From contig CAMGYJ010000008.1 of the NCBI GenBank assembly GCA_946122785.1, forward strand, positions 25,941,475 to 26,005,474: a stretch of DNA of 64,000 nucleotides, written 5' to 3'. Origin of the DNA: Linum tenue (Eukaryota; Streptophyta; Magnoliopsida; Malpighiales; Linaceae). Under the pieces are notes generated by a model. It did not search any database. It saw only the letters and a program-made list of their open reading frames with translations, and was not told the origin of the DNA. Within the stretch, counting starts at the first letter, position 1; every line of letters begins with the position of its first letter. This document shows, piece by piece, positions 12,711 through 24,700 of the stretch. Made by a program: the position numbers and the translations under genes.

Positions 12711-13039
12711 GCCTCTTCCCCAATTTTGGTGTTGAAGTTGCACACGGAACCACATCCAAAACCATGCAATGTCCTTTGTTCAAGAAAACCCTTATTCTTT
12801 TTGATAAATCCTTTGGTTGAGCTATGTTGTGTAGCACTAATCGTCGTGGCCTGGAGTTTGGGTTGCAGGCAGAAGAGTTGTTTATTTTCCTATATTTAGC
12901 TGTTCTGTCATATATATATATTTTATAGAAGTTGCGAAATGTGTATATTTCTCATCATCAATTTATTCTTATGTGGAATTTCCAGCCTCGAAGCGACGAC
13001 GAGAGAGTGATTAATACTCGGTCCTCAAATCCCACGGCT
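12711..13039. repeat. direct repeat, copy 1 (uninterrupted)
   Basis: From GCCTCTTCCCCAATTTTGG to CAAATCCCACGGCTA this matches 16231-16280 joined to 18405-18710 by eye, with only small differences. It carries the uninterrupted sequence CACATCCAAAACCATGC at the point where copy 2 holds a MULE. No protein domain was found. A stretch near 12850 (CGTGGCCTGGAGTTTGGG) faintly resembles a tRNA-type B box, too weak to call a SINE. Confidence 0.85.
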
Positions 13040-13122
13040 ATGGCAGTAGAGAGAGTCAGCGGCGGTGGAAAGAGAGAGGTGGAAATGGCAGTAGAGAGAG
13101 TCAGCGGCGGTGGAAAGAGAGT
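13040..13122 (+). repeat. 45 bp tandem duplication
   Basis: ATGGCAGTAGAGAGAGTCAG and the following bases through GGAAAGAGAG occur twice, starting at 13040 and 13085. The short open frame across it is repeat-driven and has no recognisable domain. Confidence 0.85.
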
Positions 13123-13199
13123 CGAAGGCGGTAACAACGGTGGAGAGAGGGAGGGAAGAACAGTGATTTGTAATGCAAGTGCTGTCGGTTTGTATTGTT

Positions 13200-13625
13200 A
13201 GTATTTTTGTACATAATTTCAGTGTGATTTGTATGTTTTGTAAAAATGACAAACATGATGAACAAAAATAACAAAGTTTATAAACATTACAAAAAAACCA
13301 ACAAACATTACAAAATAACAAAGCTTACAAACATTACAAAAGAAACTGACAAATAGTACAAACCATACTAACCGTACAAAATACCACTACTTATAATACA
13401 AATCGATAAACTGGAATTACAAACCAATAAATACAAAGTATACAAAACAAATAAACAAACATTAAAAATTACAATATATACAAATTATTCATATAAACAT
13501 TACAAACATAAAGATAAAAATGACAAACTAGAATAATAAATTATACAAACCAAATTAATATAAAATTACAAACGAGATTTACAAAAATTACAAAATAGTC
13601 CAACAAACATAATAAAGTGACACTG
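13200..13625. repeat. A-rich low-complexity block of ACAAACATTACAAAA words
   Basis: The words ACAAACATTACAAA, AATAACAAAG and ACAAACC recur irregularly for about 400 bases with no coding potential. It may be the interior of a small non-autonomous element whose ends I cannot define. Confidence 0.6.
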
Positions 13626-14259
13626 TCGCTGGGAAATCTCCAATTATCGAAAAATCCTCTTCGTCGCCGCGCCGGAAAATCATCAACATATCTCTCTCCC
13701 TAACCGGCCAGTTCAATCCATTTTTTTTAATTTTAATTGTTCAATAAATAATATGTGTAATGACTATCTTGTCCTTTACTAAATGAGATTAATCTGGACC
13801 ATTGAATTTTAATGAGGTGCAAGGGTGGAGATTCACTTAGTCAGGTGACTAAGGGACCCTCAGTCACCTGATCTTAGCCCCTTATTTTAGTACGTGAGGC
13901 TTATTTGGGCCCAGGGTCCGTTGCTTCTTTGTAGGCTCGCTAATATGAACGGTATAAGAAACACATGCCTAAAGTGAGTCGCCAATAGGCAATAGCACTG
14001 AAACATTTTTTATTGGAAAATATAAAACAAAAGGGTTAATACGTTAAATTGCCCCCAACTGTCTGTTTTGACCTGTGATTTATAAATTGCTAGTCTGATT
14101 CCAATTATATCCGTGGATGACCATGGCAACAATGCCACAAATCCCAAATAGACTATTGAACAGAAAAATCCAAAGGTCGAGACGTCCAAGCATAAAAAAT
14201 CGACGCGCCACGAGAACTAAACAATTCAAAGACTTAACAAAATCCTCGTGTTCAACACC
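13626..14259. other. noncoding stretch with a 10 bp perfect hairpin
   Basis: There is no gene here. TCAGGTGACT at 13841-13850 pairs with AGTCACCTGA at 13862-13871 around an 11 nt loop. The surrounding sequence (GGTGGAGATTCACTTAGTC) resembles the end of a MITE, but no partner end was found. Confidence 0.4.
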
Positions 14260-14700
14260 CTAACAAACTGGGTCATCCAACTCTTCACCACCCCACACAT
14301 CCACATCACTGCTACAAGACTTTTTTCTCGGCATTTGTCTCACAGTATCTGATGACCGATATTCCTCTAGCATCAATTCCCTGCTTTCCTTCTTACCCTT
14401 TTCGATCACTCTCCCGGTTTTTTGATCCTGCACCACACACCCACGAGAAGTAAAGAGAACATCACAACCGTCCTCTATGAGCTGACTAATGGAGACCAGA
14501 CAAGAAACCAATTTAGGAACATAGAGACTGTTGTGTAACATGGTATTAGAGGTAACAATATCCCCCATGCCATGAACTGGAATCTTGTCTCCATTAGGGA
14601 CCTGCAATGTCGTAGAAGAGCTAGGACGTAATGATGAAAAAATGGAAGGAGAACGGGTCATATGATTGAATGTTGTTGAATCTAACAACCACTAAGGATA
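14260..14700 (-). pseudogene. Ty1/copia protease / pre-integrase fragment
   Basis: The minus strand encodes WLLDSTTFNHMT, then LQVPNGDKIPVHGMGDI, LHNSLYVPKLVSCLVSISQL and a following pre-integrase-like stretch (GCVVQDQKTGRVIEKG). This is the aspartic protease region of a copia polyprotein. The catalytic motif is DST rather than DSG/DTG. It ends without integrase. It faces away from the copia gag that starts 370 bp to its right and could be the displaced, inverted continuation of that gag. Confidence 0.8.
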
Positions 14701-14950
14701 AATACAAAAAAAGTTGTCGAAGCTGAGAGCAAAGAACCCAACATCAAGCAAAAGCGAGCCAGCAAAAGGAAGCCAGCCATGTAGTACCAAGCCTTAGAAG
14801 CCAAATCAAACAGACGACGCGACCGGAGGAGGAATGCTACCAAGTCATTTCATTTACACTTCATTTGCTTTTCTATCAAGATAGCCTTTTTCCCTTTTAA
14901 AGCAAACCAACAAATGTCTCCGCTTGCTATCTTGTTTTCTTCTGTCTTAC

Positions 14951-15042
14951 ATATGTATAAAAGGACCACTAAGATCAATGAGAAACTAAAGTCTTAGGGT
15001 TTCATCTGTTTCAATCTCTGTTCTAGTATTAGAGGCTGGTTC
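14951..15042 (+). promoter_or_regulatory. copia leader: TATA box and degenerate initiator-Met primer site
   Basis: TATAAAAG lies near 14956 in ACATATGTATAAAAGGACC. About 65 bp downstream, TAGTATTAGAGGCTGGTTC (15024-15042) matches the usual plant copia initiator-tRNA-Met primer site TGGTATCAGAGCCTGGTTC at 16 of 19 positions. The preceding 300 bp would then be the 5' LTR, though its start is not clear. Confidence 0.5.
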
Positions 15043-15067
15043 CCCATAACATATCTCTGTCGCCGCC

Positions 15068-16160
15068 ATGGATGAAAATGCTGAGAACAATGAGCAGCCA
15101 CAACCATAAAATCAACCACAACCAAACGCTTACCAGATGGAGGACCCTTTCTTCCTACATGGATCTGAGCAACCAAGGCTTCTTATGGTTGGAGAGAAGC
15201 TTACTACCACAAATTACAACGACTGGATGAGAGCAATGTACAATGCTCTAGCTGCCAAGAACAAACTTGGTTTTATCAATGGTCTTATTCCTGAAGAGAA
15301 GCAACAGACCCACTTCATGGAGCCTGGGTTAGGAAGAACATCACGATACTTAGCTAGATACAACAAGCAGTCGACATAGAGATTAGAAAGACCATTCTTT
15401 CTAGCAGAACTACAGCTGATGCTTAGAAAAGCTTGCAGTCCAGATATGGATCTAGTGATATCATCAGAGTTGCAGATTTAGAAGAAGCTTTGTCATCTCT
15501 TCATCAAGGTAATCAAACCATTACTGAATATTATGGAAATGTCATTACTTTGAAGGATGAGTTGGATAACTACCAACCATTGTTGCCTTGTGAATGTACA
15601 CCTACTTGTCATAGAGACTATAGGGCTATGAAGAAAATGTTAGAATATCATGATACTAACTTTGTCAACGAGTTTCTTAGAGGTTTAAATGAGAACTTTG
15701 CTGGAGTCAGAGCACAAGTCCTCTTTGAAGATGATTTACCATCTATCAATAGAGTGTTTCAAAGGCTCTTGCAGCATGAGAGACAACTCTATGGAACTCA
15801 GAAAGCTAAAATGGTTGCTTTTTCCAACATTGATTCTATGGTACTGGTTGTTCAAGGAGGAAACAAGAGGCTTAATCAAACTGGAAAGAGACCCTTTTGT
15901 ACACACTGCAAGAAGGAAGGACAACTTAAGATATCTGTTATCACATTCATTGATGGCCTCTTGGAATGAGTCGGAGACCAACTGCTCCTCAAGGTAGGGT
16001 GCTGGAGTGCACTTTCTGTAAGAGACAAGGTCATACAGTGGATATATGTTCTTAGAAGCATGAGTATCCTCCACACATTGCATCACAAAATTCCTCCTAC
16101 TCCACTAACAAAGGGATACATTATTTTAGCTCTGCAGTTGCTGGATTGAATCCCACAATC
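15068..16160 (+). pseudogene. Ty1/copia gag
   Basis: The start is ATG 15068 (MDENAENNEQPQP), followed at once by an in-frame TAA at 15107. The copia N-terminal domain follows (LTTTNYNDWMRAMYNALAAK, GFINGLIP), then a deletion/frameshift between 15376 and 15433, the UBN2-type gag core (YGSSDIIRVADLEEALSSLH, YYGNVITLKDELDNYQPL, FLRGLNENFAGVRAQVL) and two zinc-knuckle zones. The first (CTHCKKEGQ..) is frameshifted; the second, CTFCKRQGHTVDIC, is a complete CX2CX4HX4C at about 16010-16055. No protease, integrase or RT follows in this orientation. Gag would package the element RNA in virus-like particles. Confidence 0.82.
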
Positions 16161-16230
16161 GAGCGAGCACAATATCGATTGAGTGTTCCCCTCAATCGTG
16201 ATCGAGTTGCTACCCTAATTCGGACGAGCC

Positions 16231-18710
16231 TCTTCCCCAATTTTGGTGTTGAAGTTGCACATCGAGCTACATCCAAAACCGGGTTGGATCTGGTCCTTAA
16301 GGCTCATTGTTTAAGGAGGTTCTTAAACCATTTTTATTGGCTGATACTAGATTAGGTAGTTAATCAGGGGTTAGTAGTTAATAGTTAGTTGGAATAAATA
16401 AGATATTATGAAAATATAATTAATATTACTCATTAATGATTCTCTTTCTCTCTCCCCCTTGATTTTCTCCATAACCCTCTCTCTCCACCACAATTAAAAT
16501 GAAATTCGAAATTAATTTAATTAAATATTATTATTTAATATTTAATAAATTCGAACTTAACATTTTGTATTTTTTAAAATGAAAAATGAAAATATATACT
16601 CTCTCTCACTTCGTGGCAACTTGCAATACAGTATTAACATTTTGCAATGACATTATCAACATTTATGAAATGAATCGTTATTATTATACCTCATCATTAT
16701 TAACAACTTCAATATACTTATCAATTCCTTACAATTACATTATTAACAATTTAGGACCAATTCTTACTGTTTTATAGTTTCGTCATCAACGCCTATGAAT
16801 GAATCATTAAAGTTATGTAACATGGTCAGTTTGAATAACAATATTATTTATTTACAACATCTTTAGTACTAATGATTAACATTTTCACATCATGTTTATA
16901 ACTGTCTAGTCATGGCCTCTTCCAATGATTTCTAATGACATTATTAACGTTTTATGATCAATTAATATTATTTTACATTATCATTCTCAATGATCATAAA
17001 GTACAATACTGATTTTCAACACCTTGGGTACTTGTGACATAGTGCACCTGTGTGATTCAGTCAAACAAACATTGTCCAGAAAAATATTAGCTCAAGCAAA
17101 CCAACATTCATGCCTCAACACACAACTTTTAATAACAATACAATAAATCATTGATAACAAAAAGTATTTCGTTAAAAATAAACACAAAACATCAATGTAA
17201 AAATGCCGACTTCAACATTATAAATGACATCAAACTTTTAATAAATATATTAAAAACCATTAATATCAAATGATCAAGTCACTGACAAGGAAATATATTT
17301 TTGTAATAAAACAATATTAATAATATTCAGATGCAATGTTTAATGTCAAATAGCACTAAAAACGCATTAATAAGTAACATGTGTTTAATGGATAATGCAT
17401 TCAAAAACTTTGATAATGATAGCAACTAATGATTGTTAAGTACCTTATTAGATATTATTAATATCTTATTTTTCAAACATTGATAATGCTTATACACACT
17501 TATTAATAATGACACCAACTACGTTACTAACTTAGACTGAAAGATTAATAACCATAGTTATATCATTAAACGTAAATTCACTTTTGCTAATGTCATAAAC
17601 AAACGAATTCCTAACAAGTATGCTTCTTGATAATGACATTTGACAAAGCTACAAACATAAACGAAAAAATATTAATAATTCAAATCACTAAACATAAGCA
17701 ATCTTACAAATGAAATAAATTTTTGCTAATAGTTGTATTGTGCTTGAAAAAAAAAACATTGACAATAGCACTTCAAATGATTATAAATCATTGCGAACCA
17801 AATTGATAATACGATGTAATAGTAAATAAACTTCAAGTACCAACAAATTGAAAACACAACTTCACTTTTGCTAATGTTACAAACAAAACATAACATAAAA
17901 AGTTAATAATGTCATATAAAATTATTAAAAAAACATGTCGAACAACATTAATAATAACACAAACGAATACCTAACAACGAAAAATCCCAAACCCATGCAA
18001 CGAAAAGCCCTAATAATGATTCAATTTATAAATATTGATAATATCATTACAAAATGTTAATACTTAATACTAATCGGAAGTTGCCAAGCTGTGAGAGAGA
18101 CATATATTTTATATTTCAAATTTCCATTTTAGAAAAATAAAATTATTAAATTCGGATTTTATTAAATATTAAATAAAATTAATTTCATATTTCTTTTTAA
18201 TTATAATGTAGAGAGAGGGTTATGGAGAAAATCATGGGAGGAGAGAGAAAGAGAATCATTAATTAATTATATTTGCATAACCCTATTTACCCTTAACTAC
18301 TTATTAACTACTAACTCCCATTAACTACCTAATTCACTATAAGCCAATAAGAAGGCTTTAAGATTCTCTTGAAGAAATGAGGCTTAAGGACTTGAACTCA
18401 AGCTATCCAAAACCATGCCATGTCCTTTGTCTCAAGAAAACCCTTAATATTTTCGATAAATCCTTTGATTGAGCGAGATTGTGTAGCTCTAATCGTCGTG
18501 GCCTGGAGTTTGAGTCATATCATGTTGCAGGCAGAGGAGTTGTTTATTTTCCTATATTTTGCTGTTTCTGTCATATATATTTTATAGAAGTTGTGAAATG
18601 TGTATATTTCTCATCATCAATTTATTCTTATATGGAATTTCCAGCCTGGAAGTGATGGCCAAAGAGTGATTCATAATCCTAGGACTCGGTCCTCAAATCC
18701 CACGGCTACA
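16231..18710. repeat. direct repeat, copy 2, interrupted by a MULE
   Basis: 16231-16280 and 18405-18710 together correspond to copy 1 at 12711-13039. The two halves are separated by the MULE at 16281-18404. ATCCAAAACC is present once in copy 1 and on both sides of the insertion here. After CCCACGGCTA the two copies diverge. Confidence 0.85.
16281..18404. mobile_element. non-autonomous Mutator-like element with long TIRs
   Basis: The 2124 bp element is flanked by the 10 bp duplication ATCCAAAACC (16271-16280 and 18405-18414). Its terminal inverted repeats are roughly 280 bp. Left-arm words such as GTCCTTAAGGCTCATT, TAGGTAGTTAAT, GTTAGTAGTTAAT, AATGATTCTCTTTCTCTCTC, GATTTTCTCCATAACCCTCT and AAATTCGAA are mirrored on the right. 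The interior (16590-18100) is extremely AT-rich with scattered TTAATAATG words and no ORF. Long TIRs with a 9-11 bp duplication are the hallmark of MULEs. Confidence 0.88.
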
Positions 18711-19216
18711 AACCACTGAAGGCCGACACCCCTACGAATAGCTGAGTTGGGGAAAAAATCTTCCGTTCTCTTTTGTTTCAAAAAGCCAGACGTACATTAC
18801 ATTATAAAATAAAATAAAAAAGCCAGACGTATAGTGCAAAAAATATAAAAAGAAAAACCCAGATGTAGCTTTATGATAACTGATATCAGAGCTTACATCG
18901 GCCTTTGATACTGGTAAACATTTTAGGTAATAGGTATCTTATTCATATACGTGTAGAAGGCATCATCGCTGTTTGAAGCACCAATGTTCTGCAAGGCCAT
19001 CTTGTCTTGATTAACACTAATGTACATTGAGTTGATATATCTGTCAAAAAGCTTTAGCCCATAAAAGGTAACTTCTTTTGTCACGAAAGGTTGCATTCAG
19101 AAGCAACCATTAAGCTCTGCTCTGAGTGGCGGATTCCAAACAAACTTATTATTTTGGAGCAACGTTGACTATGATAATCTTTTAATCAAGACTCGAGAGG
19201 GATAAAAAGATGTTTG
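18711..19216. other. unassigned noncoding sequence
   Basis: There is no domain and no element end. AAAAAGCCAGACGTA occurs twice, about 45 bp apart. Confidence 0.4.
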
Positions 19217-19519
19217 GTAATTGAAAGGGTTAATTGGTCACTAAGATTACAAAAAACGTTCATGTTTGGTCACTGGAAATATTTAAATCCAATTTTGGTC
19301 ACTTAAATTAGTTATATGATTCAAGTTTGGTCACTCTCCGTCCAGCTTAGTTAAATTTATCTGATGTGACAATCAACCCTCAAAGTTGACCGTTAACTCA
19401 GTGATGTGGCAATTAAAAAATAATAAATAAAATAAATTTTAATACTATATCATTTATAACTCATTTTCACAATAAAATAAAATAAATAAAACAAAAAATT
19501 ATTATAGTTACAAATTGAA

Positions 19520-20890
19520 AAGGGGCGCCTCCTCCTCCACCACCACATCCCTTCCCTGCAATCAAATTAGCTCCCAATTCCACATCCTAGCTCCGCAACC
19601 TATCACCGTCGTAGCCGCTCCCGGGCAATATTCACCTGCACATCCTCCACCCTCAACCCCCGCTCCTTTCTCCAACTTCGTCAATGCATAGTAGGTGGAG
19701 ACGCGCAAGGAAACCCGTACCTTGAGCACGACCCAATCTAGTTTTTATCTGCATCCTCTGCATTCACCAAGCGTAGCAAGACATAGCCCTTATGACGGAA
19801 GCAATGCAGTCAAAGTCGGGATTTTGATCGTAAAATCGTAGGATTTTAGGATTTTACTTAGGGATTCCGATCCTGATTTTACTATAAAATCGGTGGACCT
19901 TAAAATCGTTAAAATCGTACCAAAATCGGGATTTTGATCCTATGTGAACAAAATAGGGAGCTTGAGCCAATTCAAAAGAAGCAGAACTTTTTCGGTGGAA
20001 AGGGCAATGACGGAGATCTTCTCATATATTTTTCCTATTAAAAGAACATTTTAAAAAAAACTAATTATGGTTCGATCAAGCCCTTTCCCTTCTACTTGTT
20101 TAATGCATCGGTAAAACAATTGTCAGAATATTGTAAGTACGTAAGAATTAACATCATTATTAACCAATTATTTAATTAATGAATATATTTGTACCAAACC
20201 AATGACATTATTTATTTTTTTGGAGTTCACATATTCTTAGTTTTAAATCATGCTTAATTTGTAGACGATGTCGGAATACTACTTTGAGTTAAACTGCCAA
20301 GACAAAACATGAAAAAAGAGCAAACCCCCATGAGCTCTATTATTTCCTCATAAATTATTTTGAGTTACGCATTAAAACAATTAAAATGATGATTTTGAAA
20401 CATTGATCTTGAAAATTATCACTTTAAATGTTATAAGTCTTTCTGTTATTAATTATTTATCTTATTAATATTATTATATGTTAATTTCTATATGGTACTT
20501 AAAATCCTACGATTCTGCGATTCGATTTTACGATTCCGATTTTACCCCAGTTTTCGATTTTAAGTAAAATCTCGATTTTAACTGTTTGGACGGAAGAGCA
20601 CAAAGCGTCCCACCAATTATTCTCCTTCGTATCACTAGTACAACTATAAATTGTCGACCGAGCGATACGAGAACGGGACGAGGACTCGGATGCCGCCGTT
20701 CACGGCGAGATTTCGTAACCCGAACCGACTTCGCCTGCCCACGCCTCGTTAGAGGCCGCTTGCAAAAGCTCTGTCTTCAGTTAAGCGCCGTATTATGCAT
20801 ATCCCAAGCTAGGGCACAGAAATTGGTTTTCGATCTTTATTTGATCGGGATCTGTTCTTCTCCTCGGATTCCAAACCCTAGCTGCAATTT
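19520..20890 (-). other. GC-rich MULE interior, possible captured gene fragment
   Basis: After removing the hAT MITE (19802-20588), the MULE interior is GC-rich, unlike its AT-rich arms. It joins across the MITE site into a short frame on the minus strand (FVLFRHKGYVLLRLVNAEDA). This looks like a Pack-MULE-style captured exon piece, but I do not recognise the source gene and no long frame survives. Capture is an inference from base composition and position. Confidence 0.35.
19802..20588. mobile_element. non-autonomous hAT element (787 bp)
   Basis: It is flanked by a perfect 8 bp duplication GACGGAAG (19794-19801, 20589-20596). Its ends are CAATGCAGTCAAAGTCGGG and, on the complement, CAAACAGTTAAAATCGAG. 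The subterminal zones are full of AAAATCG / CGATTTT words in opposite orientations. The interior is AT-rich and noncoding. Confidence 0.85.
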
Positions 20891-21336
20891 TGAAACCCAA
20901 TAATCTATATTCTCCTTTTCAATTTATAATTATAATATTTTTTTCTTTTATTTATTTTACTTTATTTGAATATGAGTTGGAAATGGTAGAATATTAAATT
21001 ATTTTTTATTTTTTAATTGCCACGTTAATGAGCTAACGATCAACTTTAAGGGTTGACTGCCACATCAGACAAATTTAACAGAGTTGGACGGAGAGTGACC
21101 AAACTTGAACCATTTAACTAATTTGAGTGACCAAGATTGGATTTAAATATATTTTTTTTTTCGTTGAATCTGTTCCCCATTTTATTGAAACCAAGTGGCA
21201 AATCCATTTGCAAGATACAAATGGAACCAAATACAACGAAAGGAAAGCTCATGAAGAGCAGCCCTAAAAGACAATCATAGCACTATCAACTTCCTACTAC
21301 ACCCTCCACAGAACTACATACTGTAAGAACCCACCA

Positions 21337-24300
21337 CTACTCAGTACTCCCCTGCAGACCAAGGCTCTGCAAACCCTTCAGAAGCTCTTCATTATCCGCG
21401 CAAATGGTCAGCAAGTCACTCTTAAGATCCCTGATAAACACATCCACTAGTTTCCTCTCATTGCCATACAATCGACGACATCGTTCCTTCCATATCCCTG
21501 CACAGCAGAGGCACCAAATTAAGCTAGTTATTCTGCTCATCCCCTTCTTTTTGCAGCAGGCAAGACCTGCAGACACAGTATCCTCCCATGACCCACAACA
21601 GAGCACCCCCATCCGTAATGCCACTACCACTTGACTGGAAAAACCACACGTAAAAAACAGATGCTCACGGTTTTCAATTGCACTTTCACACAACACACAT
21701 AATCCATCAGTCTGTTTCCCCCACTTCAACAGCTTCTGCTTAGTGACCACCGCATCCAACATGATCATCCAGGCTAGGAAACTGTTTCTAGGAATGCAAT
21801 TCTTCCCCAGACAAGTTTAGCCCAAACAACCTCCACATACTTGACTCTCAATGTATTCCAGACTTCATTCATCTTGAACACAGGCATAGGTTTATTATCC
21901 CACATGATCTGCGAGTTATGAATCTTCAAGAAAGGCTGAATTTTACCTCTGAGCTTGAGTATCTTTCTCCAGGCCCAGGAGCTGCTTGGACAATCAGAAA
22001 CTGTCCAGATACATCGATCCTTGACCTTATAACGTTGGAACCATGCTACCCAGATGGCCCCACTCTTCATGAGGAACAGCCAGAGGAATCTGACTGTACA
22101 AGCCCTATTCCAGGTACATAATTCACGCAACCCCAATCCTCCTTCCACTCGAGGTCTAGCCATCCTGTCCCAACTCACCTTAGCACGACCCTCCTCTCCC
22201 CCATGCCAGAGAAACCTAGAGCACAACATTTGAACTTGCTTGATAACTTTCTTAGGTAAAATGAATTTTGCATCCAGTATTGTAACGTCCCCATCAGTAC
22301 TGAGGAAATCAGTTGCAACCTCCCAGCATAGCTGAGCTTTTTCACCCGCCAAGACTGGATTTTCTTCGTGATGATACCCACTAGTTTGTCTGTCTCACTA
22401 GAAGGCAACTTACCTGACAAAAGGGGAACCCCCAAGTATCGGACAGGTAAGCCTCCTTCTGCAAACCCTGAAATCTGTAATGCTGCTTGTTTGAACAGTA
22501 CTGACTTCCCACCAAAGTAAACTTCACATTTACTTGGATTACACTTCAGCCCTGAAATGGAATGGAATTCTTTCAAAATCTCCTGAACTCTATGTATAGC
22601 CTGACCTGAACCTTCTGTGAAGATGAGTAGATCGTCAGCAAAACACAAGTGTGTTAGGCCAACTCTCTTACATTGTGGATGAAAGGGCAAAGACCCCTCT
22701 GCAGCAGCTCGATTCAAAAGAAGAGAAAGCCCTTCCATAGCAATTGTAAACAGGTAGGGTGAGAGGGGATCACCCTGCCTCACCCCCCTCTGTGCTCCAA
22801 AAAACCCACACAGCCCACCATTAATACATATACTGAATTTTGCTGTTTTAATGCACAACCTGATCCAATAGATGAATCTTGAAGGGAAACCCATTACTTC
22901 CATCATTAGGAATAAGTATCCCCAATGAACCGAATCAAAAGCTTTCATTAAATCTACCTTGATGGCACATCTAGAAGATAGGGTAATCTTGTGATATCCA
23001 CTAACTAGCTCCTGGGCCATTAAAATATTATCAACAATCCTTCTTCCCTCAATAAAAGCAGACTGATTCCCACTAACAACAGTAGCCAGGACCTTTTTCA
23101 ATCTATTTGCAAGCAATTTTGCAATAATTTGGATATTATGTTCACACAAGAGATTGGCCTAAACTCTTTCAATCTACAAGCAGAGGCAACTTTAGGTATT
23201 AATGACACAGCAGTCGAGTTAATACTACTAGGGAGCTTACCTGTAGAAAAGAATTCCAAGACCCCAGAAGTAATGTCTGCTCCCACAATCCCCCATGTCC
23301 TCTTGTAAAACCCTGCTGAGAAACCATCAGGGCCTGGGGCTCTGTGAGTACTCATACCAGCAACAACCTGTCTCACATCATCTGCAGTAAATGTCTGACA
23401 AAGGAAGACCTTCTGCTCCTCACTTAATCTATTCAACACCAGATCCTCAAGAAACTGCTTGTCAGGGTGCACCTCAGGGTCAACAAACCCAAATAGGCTC
23501 TTATAAAACCTTACTGCCTCAGCAGCAATATCCTCCATTTCCACTATCTCCTCACCCCCATCAAGCACTAACTTCCTTATTGCCTTTTTAGCTGTCTTTA
23601 TTTTAACTAACTGATGGAAAAACCTGGTACTTTGATCCCCCAGCTTCAGATGGTTAACCCGAGCCTTCTGCCAGTAAAAACTTTCCTCATCCCTTTTAAG
23701 TTGTCCCAGCTTAGAATTTAGATCCGCAACCATAGCAAAAAGAGCACCAGAGGGATCAGAGAGAGCACTTTCTTGAGCAGCAAGTAATTGCCTTTCAGTA
23801 CTCCTAACCTGTCCACTGATGTCATTATAGACTTCTTTATTCAACCTCTTCAAACCCTGTTTAACTGCATTCAGTTTGATCTTTATTTTCTGGAATAGAT
23901 CTCCCTGAGCAGGTGTTGCCCATCCTTCTTCAACTATGTGGTAGAAATCAGGATGGTCAGCCCACAACTCAAAGTATCTAAAGGGTTTTGGGAGGGTTTT
24001 CTGCTCTGGTTGTGTATGAACACATACCCCACAGTGATCTGAGAAGGTACCCACCAGAACCTCAATACTACAGTAAGGGAAACAATCAAACCACGCCTCA
24101 TTCACCAATGCTCGATCAAGCTTCCTGGCAATTGGGTTCTCCTGTTGCCTATTCGTCCATGTAAAGAACGGCCCACTAGATCTGTGATCAACCAACTCCA
24201 TTGCATCCACCCAACTCTTGAATTCCAACATACAGCTAGTCATCATGGTCATATTGGAAGTTTCCAATGGTGACAAAACAGAGTTAAAATCCCCCCCCTA

Positions 24301-24700
24301 CAATCCATGGGACTGTGGTTAGCTTGAATCTAGATAAGTCTTTGTAGGTATCCCTCCTCTCTGACTCTTCATTAGAAGCATAAACAGCTGTGATAAAACA
24401 ACTAGCTCCACCCACTTCTTTAGCCAAACAGTGCACATAGTTCTTCCTGGCAGCAAGTACCCTAAATTCAATATCCGAGTTCCAGAATAACCAAATCCTG
24501 CCTAGATCACTGTCTCTGTAATTAAGAAATTTCTTCCATCCTATACAAAAATCCTCCACCGTTTTATTGGACTTTGCTTTCCTAACCCTTGTTTCTAGAA
24601 TGGCCACCACATCTACCTTATGTCTACTTAGGACTTGTGAGAAGTCCCTTCTCTTAGAGGGTTTGTTAAACCCTCTAACATTCCAGAAAAGAATCTTCAT
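21337..24700 (-). pseudogene. LINE ORF2: endonuclease, reverse transcriptase, zf-RVT
   Basis: ORF2 supplies the nicking and reverse-transcription activities. In order: AP-type endonuclease (MKILFWNVRGFNKPSKRRD, AILETRV, then GTFSDHCGVCV at about 24050); RT (HRAPGPDGFSAGFYK, KVDLMKAFDSVHWGYL, GVRQGDPLSPYLF and catalytic FADDLLIF near 22640); and a C-terminal zf-RVT block (VWAKLVW, then LCVLCESAIENREHLFFTC near 21650). The catalytic motifs look intact. The frame is broken at four places, each a one-base change in or beside a mononucleotide run: an 8-G run at about 24287-24294, an A/T run near 23115, an A run near 22265 and an AA near 21800. Either slippage-type decay or homopolymer sequencing error would explain this. 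Confidence 0.88.

Noticed and set aside
12840..12880. tRNA-type A/B boxes (SINE or tRNA gene)
   Set aside because: The B-box-like word has several mismatches, the A box is not convincing, and no cloverleaf can be drawn.
13200..13625. Recurrent ACAAACATTACAAA words considered as a CRISPR-like or satellite array
   Set aside because: Spacing and unit length are irregular and there are no conserved repeats with unique spacers. This is a plant nuclear sequence of low complexity.
16586..16777. 63-codon frame in the long-TIR MULE
   Set aside because: AT-rich chance frame with no motif; the element interior looks noncoding throughout.
20586..20903. 105-codon frame on plus strand inside the MULE
   Set aside because: It starts within the end of the hAT MITE and its target duplication, so it did not exist before that insertion. 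No motif.
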